Shown: positions 17,614 through 25,529 of the stretch, piece after piece
How the letters are laid out: every line of letters starts with the position of its first letter
How positions within the stretch are numbered: the stretch's first letter is position 1
Assembly: GCF_002210165.1 (NCBI RefSeq)
Contig: NZ_AQQP01000020.1
Location: forward strand, 1-57,446
Direction: 5' to 3'
DNA length: 57,446 bases
Source: Phaeobacter sp. 22II1-1F12B
GTDB taxonomy: Bacteria > Pseudomonadota > Alphaproteobacteria > Rhodobacterales > Rhodobacteraceae
Notes under the pieces: model-generated
Seen by the model: only the letters and a program-made list of their open reading frames with translations
What the model was told of the DNA's origin: nothing
The model's database searches: none
Program-made: the position numbers and the translations under genes

Positions 17614-17820
17614 ATGAGCAGCTTCACAGTTCCGGGAATGAGTTGCGGGCATTGCACCGCAACAATTGACAAGGCGATTAGGTCTATTGACCCAACTGCG
17701 ACCGTTTCGTGCGACTTGAGCACGCATACCGTTTCGGTCGAGAGTTTTCTCAGCGTCAGGGCGGTGTCGGAAGCGATCAAAAACGCAGGATACGATGTGT
17801 CGGCGCCAGCCGCGACCTGA
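17614..17820 (+). CDS. copZ: Copper chaperone, single HMA domain (CopZ-like)
   Basis: A 68-residue HMA-domain protein with the metal site GMSCGHC (residues about 8-14) and the alternating hydrophobic pattern ending AIKNAGYDVSAP. Such proteins carry Cu(I) in the cytoplasm and pass it to CopA. AAGGAGA precedes the ATG. It is divergent from copA and shares a bidirectional CueR control region. Confidence 0.92.
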   Translation: MSSFTVPGMSCGHCTATIDKAIRSIDPTATVSCDLSTHTVSVESFLSVRAVSEAIKNAGYDVSAPAAT

Positions 17821-18021
17821 ATAACCCTTGGGACTGCAATTACTGGTGCAAAACTTGCCGGATCACGTACCCAGCGTCCTGTCGTGCCAAGTCGATTAAG
17901 CGCACTCGACCAAATGATTGTCCTTGGATGGGCGGTAACTCGATTGCGTCATACCTTCGCTCGACAACCAGTCCAACTTTTCCTCGACCTCAAGATATTC
18001 AGCGCCTTTCTCGGACGCGGT

Positions 18022-18498
18022 TCAGTTGCCTTCCTGCTGTCGCTGGTCAGCACTTCGTTCGGCTTGAATAGCGCGCTGACGCTCCGGCCACGTTGATTGG
18101 ATGTAAGCGATGATGTTCCAGATTTCGGCGTCCGACAGCTGGTCGCCGAACCCGGGCATGCCGCTTTCGAACTCGACCCCTTGGAGGGCAAGAGCGGCCT
18201 TGCCGCCCAGCTTGGTGTAGTCAAACAGCACGCCATCGGGATGATGCCAGGTATGACCGGTTTCGTCATGCGGCGGTGCAGGCAGGACGCCATCTGGTCC
18301 GGCCGACCGCCAATCCGGCTGTCCTTCCAAATCGGCACCATGGCAGGCCGCGCAATATTCTCTGTAAAGATCTTCACCCTGTGCAATCTCGGCGGCTTCC
18401 GGCGTGGATTCGGTCAGCACACCGGCCGTGCTCATGAGCCAGGCTGCGGCTCCGCCACCGCCCAGAAAAATCACCGACAGCATCAGGTATCTTCGCAT
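18022..18498 (-). CDS. Membrane-anchored c-type cytochrome partner of the copper oxidase
   Basis: A 158-residue protein with an N-terminal hydrophobic anchor (LMLSVIFLGGGGAAAWLM) and one haem-c site CAACH in a class I cytochrome fold. The probable distal Met is in SGMPGFGDQLSDAEIWNIIAYI. The ATG at 18498 overlaps the TGA of the multicopper oxidase gene (TGATG), so the two are translationally coupled and likely act together in the periplasm, with the cytochrome a plausible electron acceptor. The 200 bases from here to copZ show no gene. Confidence 0.88.
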   Translation of the reverse strand: MRRYLMLSVIFLGGGGAAAWLMSTAGVLTESTPEAAEIAQGEDLYREYCAACHGADLEGQPDWRSAGPDGVLPAPPHDETGHTWHHPDGVLFDYTKLGGKAALALQGVEFESGMPGFGDQLSDAEIWNIIAYIQSTWPERQRAIQAERSADQRQQEGN

Positions 18499-19886
18499 CA
18501 CGTCACTCGCATCCATGTCATCATGCCGGCGGCCGCGTGGCTGAGCATGTGGCAGTGAAACAGCCAGTCGCCTGGATTATCGGCGACAAAGACAACGGTC
18601 CGCGTTTCGCCCCGGAACATCGTTATCGTATCCCGGAGCGGCCCCAATGTGCCATCCTCGCCGATTTCGCGGAAATGCATCCCGTGCAAGTGCATCGCGT
18701 GCGGGAAGGACGTGTCGTTGCTAATCTCAAGCTTGACGGTCTGCCCGAGAGCGAGACCGGCAAGCGGTGCATCGGGCATTCCGACGGTGCCGTTTAAGGC
18801 CCAGTATTCGTTTTCGTCGACCAGATCGCGGAAGGATTTCCGTTCACCGTTCAAGACCGCCGATTGCATCCGGCCCATCGCACCGCCCTCGATGTTAAGG
18901 CGAACGGGAACCGCATTGTCTAGGCCCGGAACATCCATATTCGCATTGCTCGGCAGGGCAGGGGGGTAATCCCGGCGTACGGCGGACGCCCGACCGGTCA
19001 CGGTAAGGGCAACTTGTGACATACCTTCCCCATTGTCGAGGCGCACCAGATGGGCCGTTTCACCGGAGTCGGCAGTCACGTCGACGATCAGATCGGCGCG
19101 CTGGCCGGGGCCGAGAATGAGGGGTTCGCCGAGCCTCTGGGGTTGCGCCAGTGGCATCCCGTCCAACGCGATGGTCCAGCCTTCCATTCCGGCGATATCA
19201 ACGACGAAGATCCGCGCGTTGGCCGCATTGATCAGACGCAGTCGAAGCCGTTCATTCTGACGCACATCGATCGCAAGACCGTACTGTCCGTTCGTCGCAA
19301 CGAAATTTCCCATGCGGCCTGCGTGGCTGCGGGAATGCGCAGAGGTGAAGTCGGGATTGATCTGTGCGGTTTCGGGATCGAGAAGCCAATCGTCCAGGAT
19401 CAGAACCTCCTCGCGATCCACTTCCGGAGCTTCCGCTTCCTCAACAATCAGCGCGCCGTAAAGCCCTCGGGCGACCTGTTCGAAGGACCTCGCATGGGCG
19501 TGATACCAATAGGTTCCGGCATCAGGTACAACGAAGTCGTAATCGAAACTCTCGCCCGGTTCGACGGCGGCTTGGGTCAGCCCGGCGACGCCGTCCATCG
19601 CGTTGTCGATCCGGATTCCGTGCCAGTGGACCGAGCTTGCCTGTGGCAGCGCGTTCAGTAACTTTCGCTGAACGCGGGCACCCTGCGCGATCCGCAACTC
19701 CGGGCCGGGCATCATGCCGTCATAGCCCCATATTTCCGTCTTTGGATAAGGCGGCGGCGCGAGCTGGACCGCGCTCACTTGAGCTTTGAATTCGTCAAAT
19801 TGAGGCGTCAATGCGCGCCCCGCTCTGGGCAATGGAAGGACAGCGGCCGCCGAAGCGCTACGCAAAAGGAAATCCCGACGTATCAT
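18498..19886 (-). CDS. Multicopper oxidase, CueO/CopA type, TAT-exported
   Basis: A 462-residue three-cupredoxin oxidase. It starts MIRRDFLLRSASAAAVLPLP, a twin-arginine signal. The four copper-binding motifs are all present: HWHG, WYHAHA, HAMHLHGMHF and FHCHMLSHAAAGMM with the type 1 copper Cys and axial Met. Such enzymes oxidise Cu(I) to less toxic Cu(II) in the periplasm. I see no long Met-rich insert as in CueO. CTAGGAGA precedes the ATG. It overlaps the downstream cytochrome c gene. The promoter was not identified with confidence. Confidence 0.95.
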   Translation of the reverse strand: MIRRDFLLRSASAAAVLPLPRAGRALTPQFDEFKAQVSAVQLAPPPYPKTEIWGYDGMMPGPELRIAQGARVQRKLLNALPQASSVHWHGIRIDNAMDGVAGLTQAAVEPGESFDYDFVVPDAGTYWYHAHARSFEQVARGLYGALIVEEAEAPEVDREEVLILDDWLLDPETAQINPDFTSAHSRSHAGRMGNFVATNGQYGLAIDVRQNERLRLRLINAANARIFVVDIAGMEGWTIALDGMPLAQPQRLGEPLILGPGQRADLIVDVTADSGETAHLVRLDNGEGMSQVALTVTGRASAVRRDYPPALPSNANMDVPGLDNAVPVRLNIEGGAMGRMQSAVLNGERKSFRDLVDENEYWALNGTVGMPDAPLAGLALGQTVKLEISNDTSFPHAMHLHGMHFREIGEDGTLGPLRDTITMFRGETRTVVFVADNPGDWLFHCHMLSHAAAGMMTWMRVT

Positions 19887-20234
19887 GTTCTCTCCTAGCC
19901 TTAAATAGTATGGAGCTCTGGCGCGCCCCGTCGCTTTGATCGTAGTTCGGCTGCGACACCCGTAAGGTGATTTTCTCTTCTGCTTTCAGCAACCTGATAG
20001 CCAGAAGATTGACCGACATCGCAGGCAAGTCGAAAATAGGGAGGAACCGAGTTTCGGTTTACACGACCGCGCCGAATTCCACCGAACACGTTGCCCTGCC
20101 GAGTCAAACTGCCGAGCAAATCATAGTTCAGGTCCGCGACGGTCCAGCCGCGCACGGCAAGAAGCTCTGGAAGAGTCGCGGTCGGTGGCGATTGGCCAAC
20201 TTCCCGGTAAAAAAAAATTTTACCCTTTAATCTG
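19887..20234 (-). other. Gene-free stretch between two cytochrome/oxidase units
   Basis: About 350 bases without a convincing gene; open frames here have no family features. It should hold the multicopper oxidase promoter; CATACTAT near 19908-19915 on the minus strand is a possible -10. At 20216-20224 an A/T-rich inverted repeat (GGTAAAA...TTTTACC) follows the cytochrome c stop and might act as a weak terminator for that gene. Confidence 0.4.
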
Positions 20235-20693
20235 TTAGAAAATGCCATTCGCTTCTTGGAGTTCCCGGACGAATTGCGTGACCATCTTGACATCAGCGTC
20301 TGTCAGTCCCTTGACCGGAGGCATATTCCCGAAATTCCAGTGATGCGACCGGACACCGTTTTTCGCCGCCAAGACGAAAGCCATGTCCGAATGATGTGAA
20401 GGCTCATAGATCTTGTGCACAAGTGGCGGCGCAACACCATTCTGACCTGCTGCGTTGGCGCCATGGCATTCGGCACATTTCGCCTCGAATGCGCCTTTTC
20501 CGATCTGTGCATTCGCTGACAGGTCCGTCGGCACCGAAACCTCCACGATGGGTGCCCCTCGGGCCACGCCGCTTGTGTCCGGTGGCACCATCGAGTGACC
20601 GGCCGACTGTTGCCTGGATGGGGCCGCGTTCCAATAAACGGCGAGGCCCCCGATCAAAAAAACGGCCAGAATGGCCAGAAGCATCTTGTTCAT
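20235..20693 (-). CDS. Membrane-anchored mono-haem cytochrome c
   Basis: A 152-residue protein: N-terminal hydrophobic segment LLAILAVFLIGGLAVYW, a Pro/Ser linker, and a class I cytochrome domain with CAECH (haem c) and a likely distal Met in GNMPPVKGLTDADVKMV. It would face the periplasm. It lies 31 bases downstream of the L,D-transpeptidase gene on the same strand, so both probably depend on the CueR-type promoter at 21341-21371. Confidence 0.88.
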   Translation of the reverse strand: MNKMLLAILAVFLIGGLAVYWNAAPSRQQSAGHSMVPPDTSGVARGAPIVEVSVPTDLSANAQIGKGAFEAKCAECHGANAAGQNGVAPPLVHKIYEPSHHSDMAFVLAAKNGVRSHHWNFGNMPPVKGLTDADVKMVTQFVRELQEANGIF

Positions 20694-20724
20694 TCTTTAC
20701 TGTCCCTCGCGAGAACCACTCTGC

Positions 20725-21303
20725 TCAAATCAGCTTCACCTGCGTTCCCAGAGCCGTTCGTTCAAAGACTTCCTCGATATGTTCGTTGTAGAGGCCAATA
20801 CATCCGTTCGACGACTTGCGCCCGATCTTCCGAGTATCCTGCGTTCCGTGGATCCGGTAATACTGCCAAGACAGATAGAGCGCACGGGTGCCCAGCGGAT
20901 TGGCGGGGTCTCCGCCTGGAATAAGTGCTGGCCATTCGGGGTTGCGCTCACGCATCGACGGCGTTGGCGCCCAGCTCGGGTTCTCCCTTTTTTCGACAAC
21001 CTCGGTATAGCCCCGCTTTGTCAACTCATCGGTCAGGGGAACCGATGTCGGATAGATTCGCATTTCGCCATCGGTGGTCCAATGCTGCAACACTTTCGTG
21101 ATCGTATCCGAAATGATGATACCTTTGTCCAGGGACTCGAAATGGTCCCGCCACTCGTGCGTGCGGAAAGACGATAAGTTCCGACGCGTCGTTTCCACTC
21201 CCTGCGCCCGGAGTAACGACGGCGCAGCCAACGCGATTACGCCGCTCGCCGCAGCCAGTACGAAACGACGTCTATGGATTACAAAGGGTGCCTGCTCTAC
21301 CAT
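20725..21303 (-). CDS. L,D-transpeptidase (YkuD family), exported
   Basis: A 192-residue protein with a signal-like N-terminus (RRRFVLAAASGVIALAAPSLLRAQ). The C-terminal YkuD catalytic region reads HGTQDTRKIGRKSSNGCIGLYNEHI, with the catalytic Cys in SNGCIGLYN and the upstream His. These enzymes cross-link peptidoglycan or attach proteins to it. The presence of a CueR-type promoter ahead of it suggests copper-induced cell wall remodelling, where 3-3 cross-links withstand copper better; that role is inferred. Confidence 0.9.
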   Translation of the reverse strand: MVEQAPFVIHRRRFVLAAASGVIALAAPSLLRAQGVETTRRNLSSFRTHEWRDHFESLDKGIIISDTITKVLQHWTTDGEMRIYPTSVPLTDELTKRGYTEVVEKRENPSWAPTPSMRERNPEWPALIPGGDPANPLGTRALYLSWQYYRIHGTQDTRKIGRKSSNGCIGLYNEHIEEVFERTALGTQVKLI

Positions 21304-21340
21304 GGCATTCCTGCTACTGATTTCTTGCCTATCAGGTGTG

Positions 21341-21371
21341 CATAAACCACCTTACAGCACTGGAGGGTCAA
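21341..21371 (-). promoter_or_regulatory. CueR-type promoter of the L,D-transpeptidase/cytochrome c unit
   Basis: Minus strand: TTGACC (21366-21371), 19-base spacer CTCCAGTGCTGTAAGGTGG, then TTTATG (21341-21346). The -35, spacing and first half of the spacer (YTCCAGT) match the copA promoter in this window; the right half of the dyad is less perfect. It starts 37 bases before the ATG at 21303. Confidence 0.55.
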
Positions 21372-21754
21372 GCGAGCTCGTCTGACATAACAGTGAATTT
21401 TGTATCATTTCGTAGCATCGCAAAAAAGTGCGCGCGAACCCGGCTGTCACCAGATCGTGATCCTCAAATATCTACCTTCGGCTTACTGACATCACACGAT
21501 TTGTTGCCGTGCCAAAATGACCTGAATGCGAGGCCTGTAAACACGAACGGTGCGCAATATGCATCCATGGAACATTGCAACCCTCATAGGCAACACGGTT
21601 TGGAACACTGCGGTGTCGAAGCCGGAGGCGAAAACAACCTGTCCGATTTCCCAATCATTCGGCCGTTACCTAAGCGGACACAGCGTTCCATGGCGGGAAG
21701 GTCGATAGTTAATGACTCATAGTTCGGTGGGCATCAAAAGCATCAGCCTTGGCG
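21372..21754. other. Gene-free stretch
   Basis: About 380 bases between the L,D-transpeptidase promoter and the end of the SHOCT gene. I see no gene with recognisable features and no clear repeat. The base composition is lower in GC than in the neighbouring genes, as for a junction between modules. Confidence 0.4.
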
Positions 21755-22075
21755 TCAAAATTCGAGTTTCGCCTTGTGGCGCTCGTACTCCTCTTCGTCA
21801 ATTTCACCTTGGGCATAGCGCTCGCGAAGAATCTCGGCCGCGTCCGATTTGCCGCCAGAGCCAGACCCGGCCGAGAAGCCACGGACGGCGAACACGATCA
21901 ATGCGATGATCGCCCCCCAGAACAATAGCATCATCAAACCGCCAGCCATGCCGAATCCACCTCCCCACATCATGTGACCGAAACCGTCGCCCCTACTGTC
22001 CGCAGGATCGGCGAGCGAGGCTCCGGCGGACAATACTAGGGCTGACGGGGTTGCAGCGGATACCATTTTTATCAT
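21755..22075 (-). CDS. Small membrane protein with SHOCT domain
   Basis: A 106-residue protein: signal-like start, a Gly/Met-rich stretch (FGHMMWGGGFGMAGGLMML), one membrane helix, and a C-terminal SHOCT motif AAEILRERYAQGEIDEEEYERHKAKLEF. SHOCT tails are found on many envelope proteins and are thought to mediate oligomerisation. The start overlaps the histidine kinase stop by four bases; AAGGAAC precedes it. It is the last gene of the regulator-kinase-SHOCT operon. Confidence 0.85.
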   Translation of the reverse strand: MIKMVSAATPSALVLSAGASLADPADSRGDGFGHMMWGGGFGMAGGLMMLLFWGAIIALIVFAVRGFSAGSGSGGKSDAAEILRERYAQGEIDEEEYERHKAKLEF

Positions 22076-23481
22076 GAGGTGTTCCTTTCTTGCTGATCAG
22101 GTTCTGTTTCGAGTGGTAAAGTGACGGTCACGAGAAGACCGCCTTCGGTGCGGTTCGTCAGCGCTACGTCGCCGCCATGGGCCCGCACAATCGTTCGCGC
22201 GATCGACAGGCCAAGACCGGTCCCACCGGTTTCGCGCGAGCGGGATTTTTCGAGCCGGAAAAACGGCTCGAACACTTGCTCGAGTTCGGCTTCGGGAACC
22301 CCAGGTCCGTTGTCGGAGACCCGTATCTGGACGTATTCGGCGTCATGTACGAAGGTGACCTCCGCCCCCCCGCCATAGCGCTGCGCGTTCTCGATGATGT
22401 TGCGCAGGGCGCGGCGCACCGATTGGGGACGCAAGCGAACGCTTATGCTGTTGGCTGTATCAAGGGTGAAGCCGTCGATCATGTCGGCCTGCAACTGCTT
22501 CAGGTAGGTTTTCAGATCCACCGTCTCGTAGACTTCGGAGCTGGCCATGCCCCGTGCAAAGGCAAGCGTTGCATCGACCATCTCCTGCATTTCCTCGATT
22601 GAGGCGACAAGACTTTCACGCGTTTCGTCCTCGTCCACCATCTCCGCCCGCACCCGCATGGCGGTCAGCGGAGAGCGCAGATCATGGCCCAATGCCGCAA
22701 GAAGTCTTGTCCTGTCCGCGACGAAACGCGTCAGTCTCGCCTGCATCCGATTGAAGGCCTGCGTGAGGCCGCGCACCTCGCTCGGACCGATCAGTGGCAA
22801 CGGATCGACGGCTTCCCCCTTTCCAAGCCTGTCGGCTGCGCGCGAAACGCGCAGAAGCGGTCCGGTTAGCCGGGTCAGAAGAAACCAGCAGGCCGAGACT
22901 AGAATGATCGCCGCCGTGATTCCGAAACTGACGATTGAAGCCCATGGCCACTGCAACGGCGGCCGCTCGAACCTTGTTCCGACATTCAGCCACTGCCCGT
23001 CCGCCAGGGCGATCGACAGTTGCATTTCGATCGCGGAAAGCTCGCCCCGCATCATCGCGAGATGCATTTCGGCCATCTCCGGCGCGAGATGTGGCATCGG
23101 CGGAATGCCTTGCTCGACCTCGTGCAATTCCACGCGGATTTCTCGATCGTTCGCGCCACCTAGTAGTCCGCGAACGCGCGCCTCTACGGCTCCATCGTCT
23201 GCATGGCTTTCATGATCGACAGCGGGAATGTCCGAAAGATCGAAACGTACCAAAGGGGAATTCGCCGCTCTCAGGATCGCCTGTTGCAAGGACTCCGGCG
23301 CCTCTTCGAGCAAGAGCGCGACGTTCGCGGCCCGGCCTGCCGCTTCGAAACCCAAGGCGGCGCGCACGGCGAGACCACGCTCGTCGACGAACAGCCACAG
23401 GCTGATCGTCTGTGCGACAGCAAGCGCCGCGACGATCAGCAGGACCAACTGCCCACGAAGATTATCGAAGGGGCGCGGCAT
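22072..23481 (-). CDS. Sensor histidine kinase, putative metal sensor
   Basis: A 469-residue kinase. One N-terminal helix, a periplasmic region of about 140 residues, a second helix (residues about 182-202), a HAMP domain, the phospho-acceptor H-box GHDLRSPLTAM, and an ATPase domain with NIIENAQRYGG, DNGPGVPE, FFRLEKSRS and GGTGLGLSI. The periplasmic part has a Met/His-rich segment IPPMPHLAPEMAEMHLAMM, suggestive of copper or silver sensing. The ATG at 23481 overlaps the response regulator stop (TGATG). Confidence 0.93.
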   Translation of the reverse strand: MPRPFDNLRGQLVLLIVAALAVAQTISLWLFVDERGLAVRAALGFEAAGRAANVALLLEEAPESLQQAILRAANSPLVRFDLSDIPAVDHESHADDGAVEARVRGLLGGANDREIRVELHEVEQGIPPMPHLAPEMAEMHLAMMRGELSAIEMQLSIALADGQWLNVGTRFERPPLQWPWASIVSFGITAAIILVSACWFLLTRLTGPLLRVSRAADRLGKGEAVDPLPLIGPSEVRGLTQAFNRMQARLTRFVADRTRLLAALGHDLRSPLTAMRVRAEMVDEDETRESLVASIEEMQEMVDATLAFARGMASSEVYETVDLKTYLKQLQADMIDGFTLDTANSISVRLRPQSVRRALRNIIENAQRYGGGAEVTFVHDAEYVQIRVSDNGPGVPEAELEQVFEPFFRLEKSRSRETGGTGLGLSIARTIVRAHGGDVALTNRTEGGLLVTVTLPLETEPDQQERNTS

Positions 23482-24203
23482 CAGCTCAACTCGTGGACAT
23501 CGGCAGCCAGGCAATAGCCGCCGCCGCGCACAGTCGTGACGATGCGCGGCCGCGACGGATCAAGCTCGATCTTCCGGCGCAGTCGGCTGATCTGATTGTC
23601 TATGGTCCGGTCAAACACTGACGCTGCGCGGCCTGCCGTCAGATCGAGCAACTGATCGCGGCTGAGGACAAAACGAGGACGTTCCAGCAGGACGGTCAAA
23701 AGCTTGAATTCCGCGCTGGTCAGATCGATTTGCTCACCGTCCTCGTTCGAAAGTACCCGACTGTCCGTGTCCAGAATCCAATGGGCAAATGCGATACGTC
23801 GGCCCGAAAGTGTACCTGCATAGGGTTCGGCTTTCGTCGAACGGCGCAGGATGGCCTTGATTCGGGCGACCAGTTCACGCGGGTTGAAGGGTTTCGCTAG
23901 GTAGTCATCCGCGCCGATTTCAAGGCCAACAATCCGGTCGGTTTCCTCCCCGAGCGCGGTCAACATCAGGATCGGAACGGATCCACTTGCCGAAAGTCGG
24001 CGGCACACGGAAAGACCATCTTCCCCCGGCATCATGACATCGAGGACGATGAGGTCGTACTTGCCGTTCGCAAGCTTCGCATCCATGTCGACCGCGTCGC
24101 GCGCGGACGTTGCGCGCATCCCGTTCTTTTCCAGGTAGCGCGTCACGGCATCGCGGATTTCGCGGTGGTCATCGACGACAAGAATGTGCGGCGGTTCGCT
24201 CAT
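23481..24203 (-). CDS. OmpR-family response regulator
   Basis: A 240-residue regulator. The receiver domain has the acidic pocket VVDD, phospho-acceptor Asp in LIVLDVMMPGEDG, the TAL threonine and KPF lysine. A C-terminal winged helix follows (LTSAEFKLLTVLLERPRFVLSRDQLL ... DNQISRLRRKIE). AAGGAAGG before the ATG at 24203 decides the start. It is translationally coupled to the kinase and divergent from the Met-rich EF-hand gene, which is a likely target. Confidence 0.93.
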   Translation of the reverse strand: MSEPPHILVVDDHREIRDAVTRYLEKNGMRATSARDAVDMDAKLANGKYDLIVLDVMMPGEDGLSVCRRLSASGSVPILMLTALGEETDRIVGLEIGADDYLAKPFNPRELVARIKAILRRSTKAEPYAGTLSGRRIAFAHWILDTDSRVLSNEDGEQIDLTSAEFKLLTVLLERPRFVLSRDQLLDLTAGRAASVFDRTIDNQISRLRRKIELDPSRPRIVTTVRGGGYCLAADVHELS

Positions 24204-24374
24204 AAGCCTTCCTTTAGATGAATGCCGGGTGCTTTCCCGAAGAGATTTGTCACGAAGTGTAACAGGCCCCGCGTTTGCGACCTGCCGATACAAAACGCCT
24301 GCGCTCCCTGCATTCCTTCGCGACAGGCATCTGCCATATGTTCTGTATCGCAACACTGACACGAGGTAACCTAA

Positions 24375-24959
24375 ATGAAACGCAATACTCTACTCGCTGC
24401 AATGACCCTCACTGCAACCGTCCTTGGCGGTGCCGCGTTCGCGGAGTCCCACCACGGACACGGCGGAAAATCCGGACCCGGTGCCGCGCAAGGAGGTGCC
24501 CCCGGCATGATGGGCATGATGGAGGGCATGGATGGAATGATGGATATGATGCAGCGCATGCATGGCAACATGATGGGCGGCGGCATGATGGGCGTTATGG
24601 GCCCGATGGGCGGAGGCATGACGAAGATGCTGGACGCTGATGGCGACGGCAAGGTCACTCCTGAAGAGATGCGCACGCAGCTGCAGGCCAAGCTTGCCGA
24701 ATATGACGGCGATGGCGACGGCTCCCTCTCGATTGCAGAGTTCGAAACGCTTCACAGCGCGATGATCCGCGAGATGATGGTGGACCGATTCCAGCACCTC
24801 GATGCCGACGGTGACGGCGCGGTGACGGCGGAAGAGATGGTGGCGCCTGCCGAAATGATGGAACGGATGCAGATGATGCGGTCGAACATGGCGCAGTCGC
24901 AGGGTCAGCCCGGCAATGGCCAGGGCATGGGCGACGGCACCATGATGAACGACAATTGA
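24375..24959 (+). CDS. Exported Met/His-rich EF-hand protein
   Basis: A 194-residue protein with a cleavable signal peptide (to about residue 23), then HHGHGGK and a Met/Gly-rich block (MMGMMEGMDGMMDMM and GNMMGGGMMG), followed by three EF-hand loops (DADGDGKVTPEE, DGDGDGSLSIAE, DADGDGAVTAEE) and a Met-rich tail. Met/His-rich segments bind Cu(I)/Ag(I) and EF-hands bind Ca2+, so this is a probable periplasmic metal buffer. It is divergent from the two-component system. A GC-rich hairpin follows the stop. Confidence 0.85.
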   Translation: MKRNTLLAAMTLTATVLGGAAFAESHHGHGGKSGPGAAQGGAPGMMGMMEGMDGMMDMMQRMHGNMMGGGMMGVMGPMGGGMTKMLDADGDGKVTPEEMRTQLQAKLAEYDGDGDGSLSIAEFETLHSAMIREMMVDRFQHLDADGDGAVTAEEMVAPAEMMERMQMMRSNMAQSQGQPGNGQGMGDGTMMNDN

Positions 24960-24964
24960 GAGGT

Positions 24965-24988
24965 TCGGCGCCAGCTCTGACTGGCGCC
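24965..24988 (+). terminator. GC-rich hairpin after the EF-hand gene
   Basis: GGCGCCAG-CTCTGA-CTGGCGCC forms a perfect 8-bp stem with a 6-base loop, 8 bases after the EF-hand stop codon. There is no T-run, so termination may be partial or Rho-assisted. Confidence 0.5.
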
Positions 24989-25062
24989 GCTTCCCCAAAC
25001 GTCTGATCCGAAAACATCCGGACGCAACACCAGACCGCGTCCGGACTTGCCAAGTCCAGGCA

Positions 25063-25491
25063 ATGAGCAGCAACCACAGAAAATCCGAAAGGGAGAAAAT
25101 CGAATTGGCCTATACCTATGATCGTGTCTTGAAAGATGTCGCCTTGGGCGACGCTGAAATGCGCGTCCGCGATGCATTGACAGAAAAGGGCTTTGGCGTA
25201 CTGACCGAGATCGACGTGAAGGCGACGATGAAAAAGAAGCTGGGTGTGGAGATGGCGCCCTATCGCATCCTTGGTGCCTGCAATCCGGGCATGGCCCACA
25301 AGGCCATCGAAATCGAGCCGCGCATCGGCGCGATGCTGCCCTGCAATGTGATTCTGCGCCAGATGGACGGAGGCACCGAAATCAGCGCCATTGACCCTGT
25401 GGCCTCTATGCAAGCGGTAGAGAACGCCGAGTTGCACGAAGTCGCCGATCAAGTCCGCGATTTGCTCCGGGCCGCTTTGGACGCGGCCTGA
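25063..25491 (+). CDS. DUF302 domain protein
   Basis: A 142-residue (or 128-residue) cytoplasmic protein. It shows the DUF302 pattern: an alternating alpha/beta domain with TEKGFGVLTEIDVKATMKKKLG, then YRILGACNPGMAHKAIEIEP and LLPCNVILRQ. The ATG at 25063 has a weak ribosome site. A TTG at 25105 preceded by AAAGGGAGAAAA would start the protein as xAYTYDRVL, the usual DUF302 start, and may be the real one. DUF302 proteins often accompany metal or sulfur redox genes; the activity is unknown. Confidence 0.85.
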   Translation: MSSNHRKSEREKIELAYTYDRVLKDVALGDAEMRVRDALTEKGFGVLTEIDVKATMKKKLGVEMAPYRILGACNPGMAHKAIEIEPRIGAMLPCNVILRQMDGGTEISAIDPVASMQAVENAELHEVADQVRDLLRAALDAA

Positions 25492-25529
25492 AGTCTCTCT
25501 CGATGCCCTTGACCTGACATGAGGCGCAG

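Noticed and set aside
20009-20040. TTGACC followed 19 bases later by AAATAG, resembling a CueR promoter
   Set aside because: It has no GGAAG dyad and no plus-strand gene follows.
19901-20293. Possible minus-strand gene after the cytochrome c gene
   Set aside because: It overlaps the cytochrome c gene, has no ribosome site and no recognisable motif.
21336-21722. Open frame of 128 codons upstream of the SHOCT gene
   Set aside because: No ribosome site, no motif, and it overlaps the CueR-type promoter at 21341-21371.
24961-25006. Possible eighth ECF promoter (TGACTG-N16-CGTCTG) before the DUF302 gene
   Set aside because: The -35 block does not match TGTAA and the sequence is part of the hairpin after the EF-hand gene.
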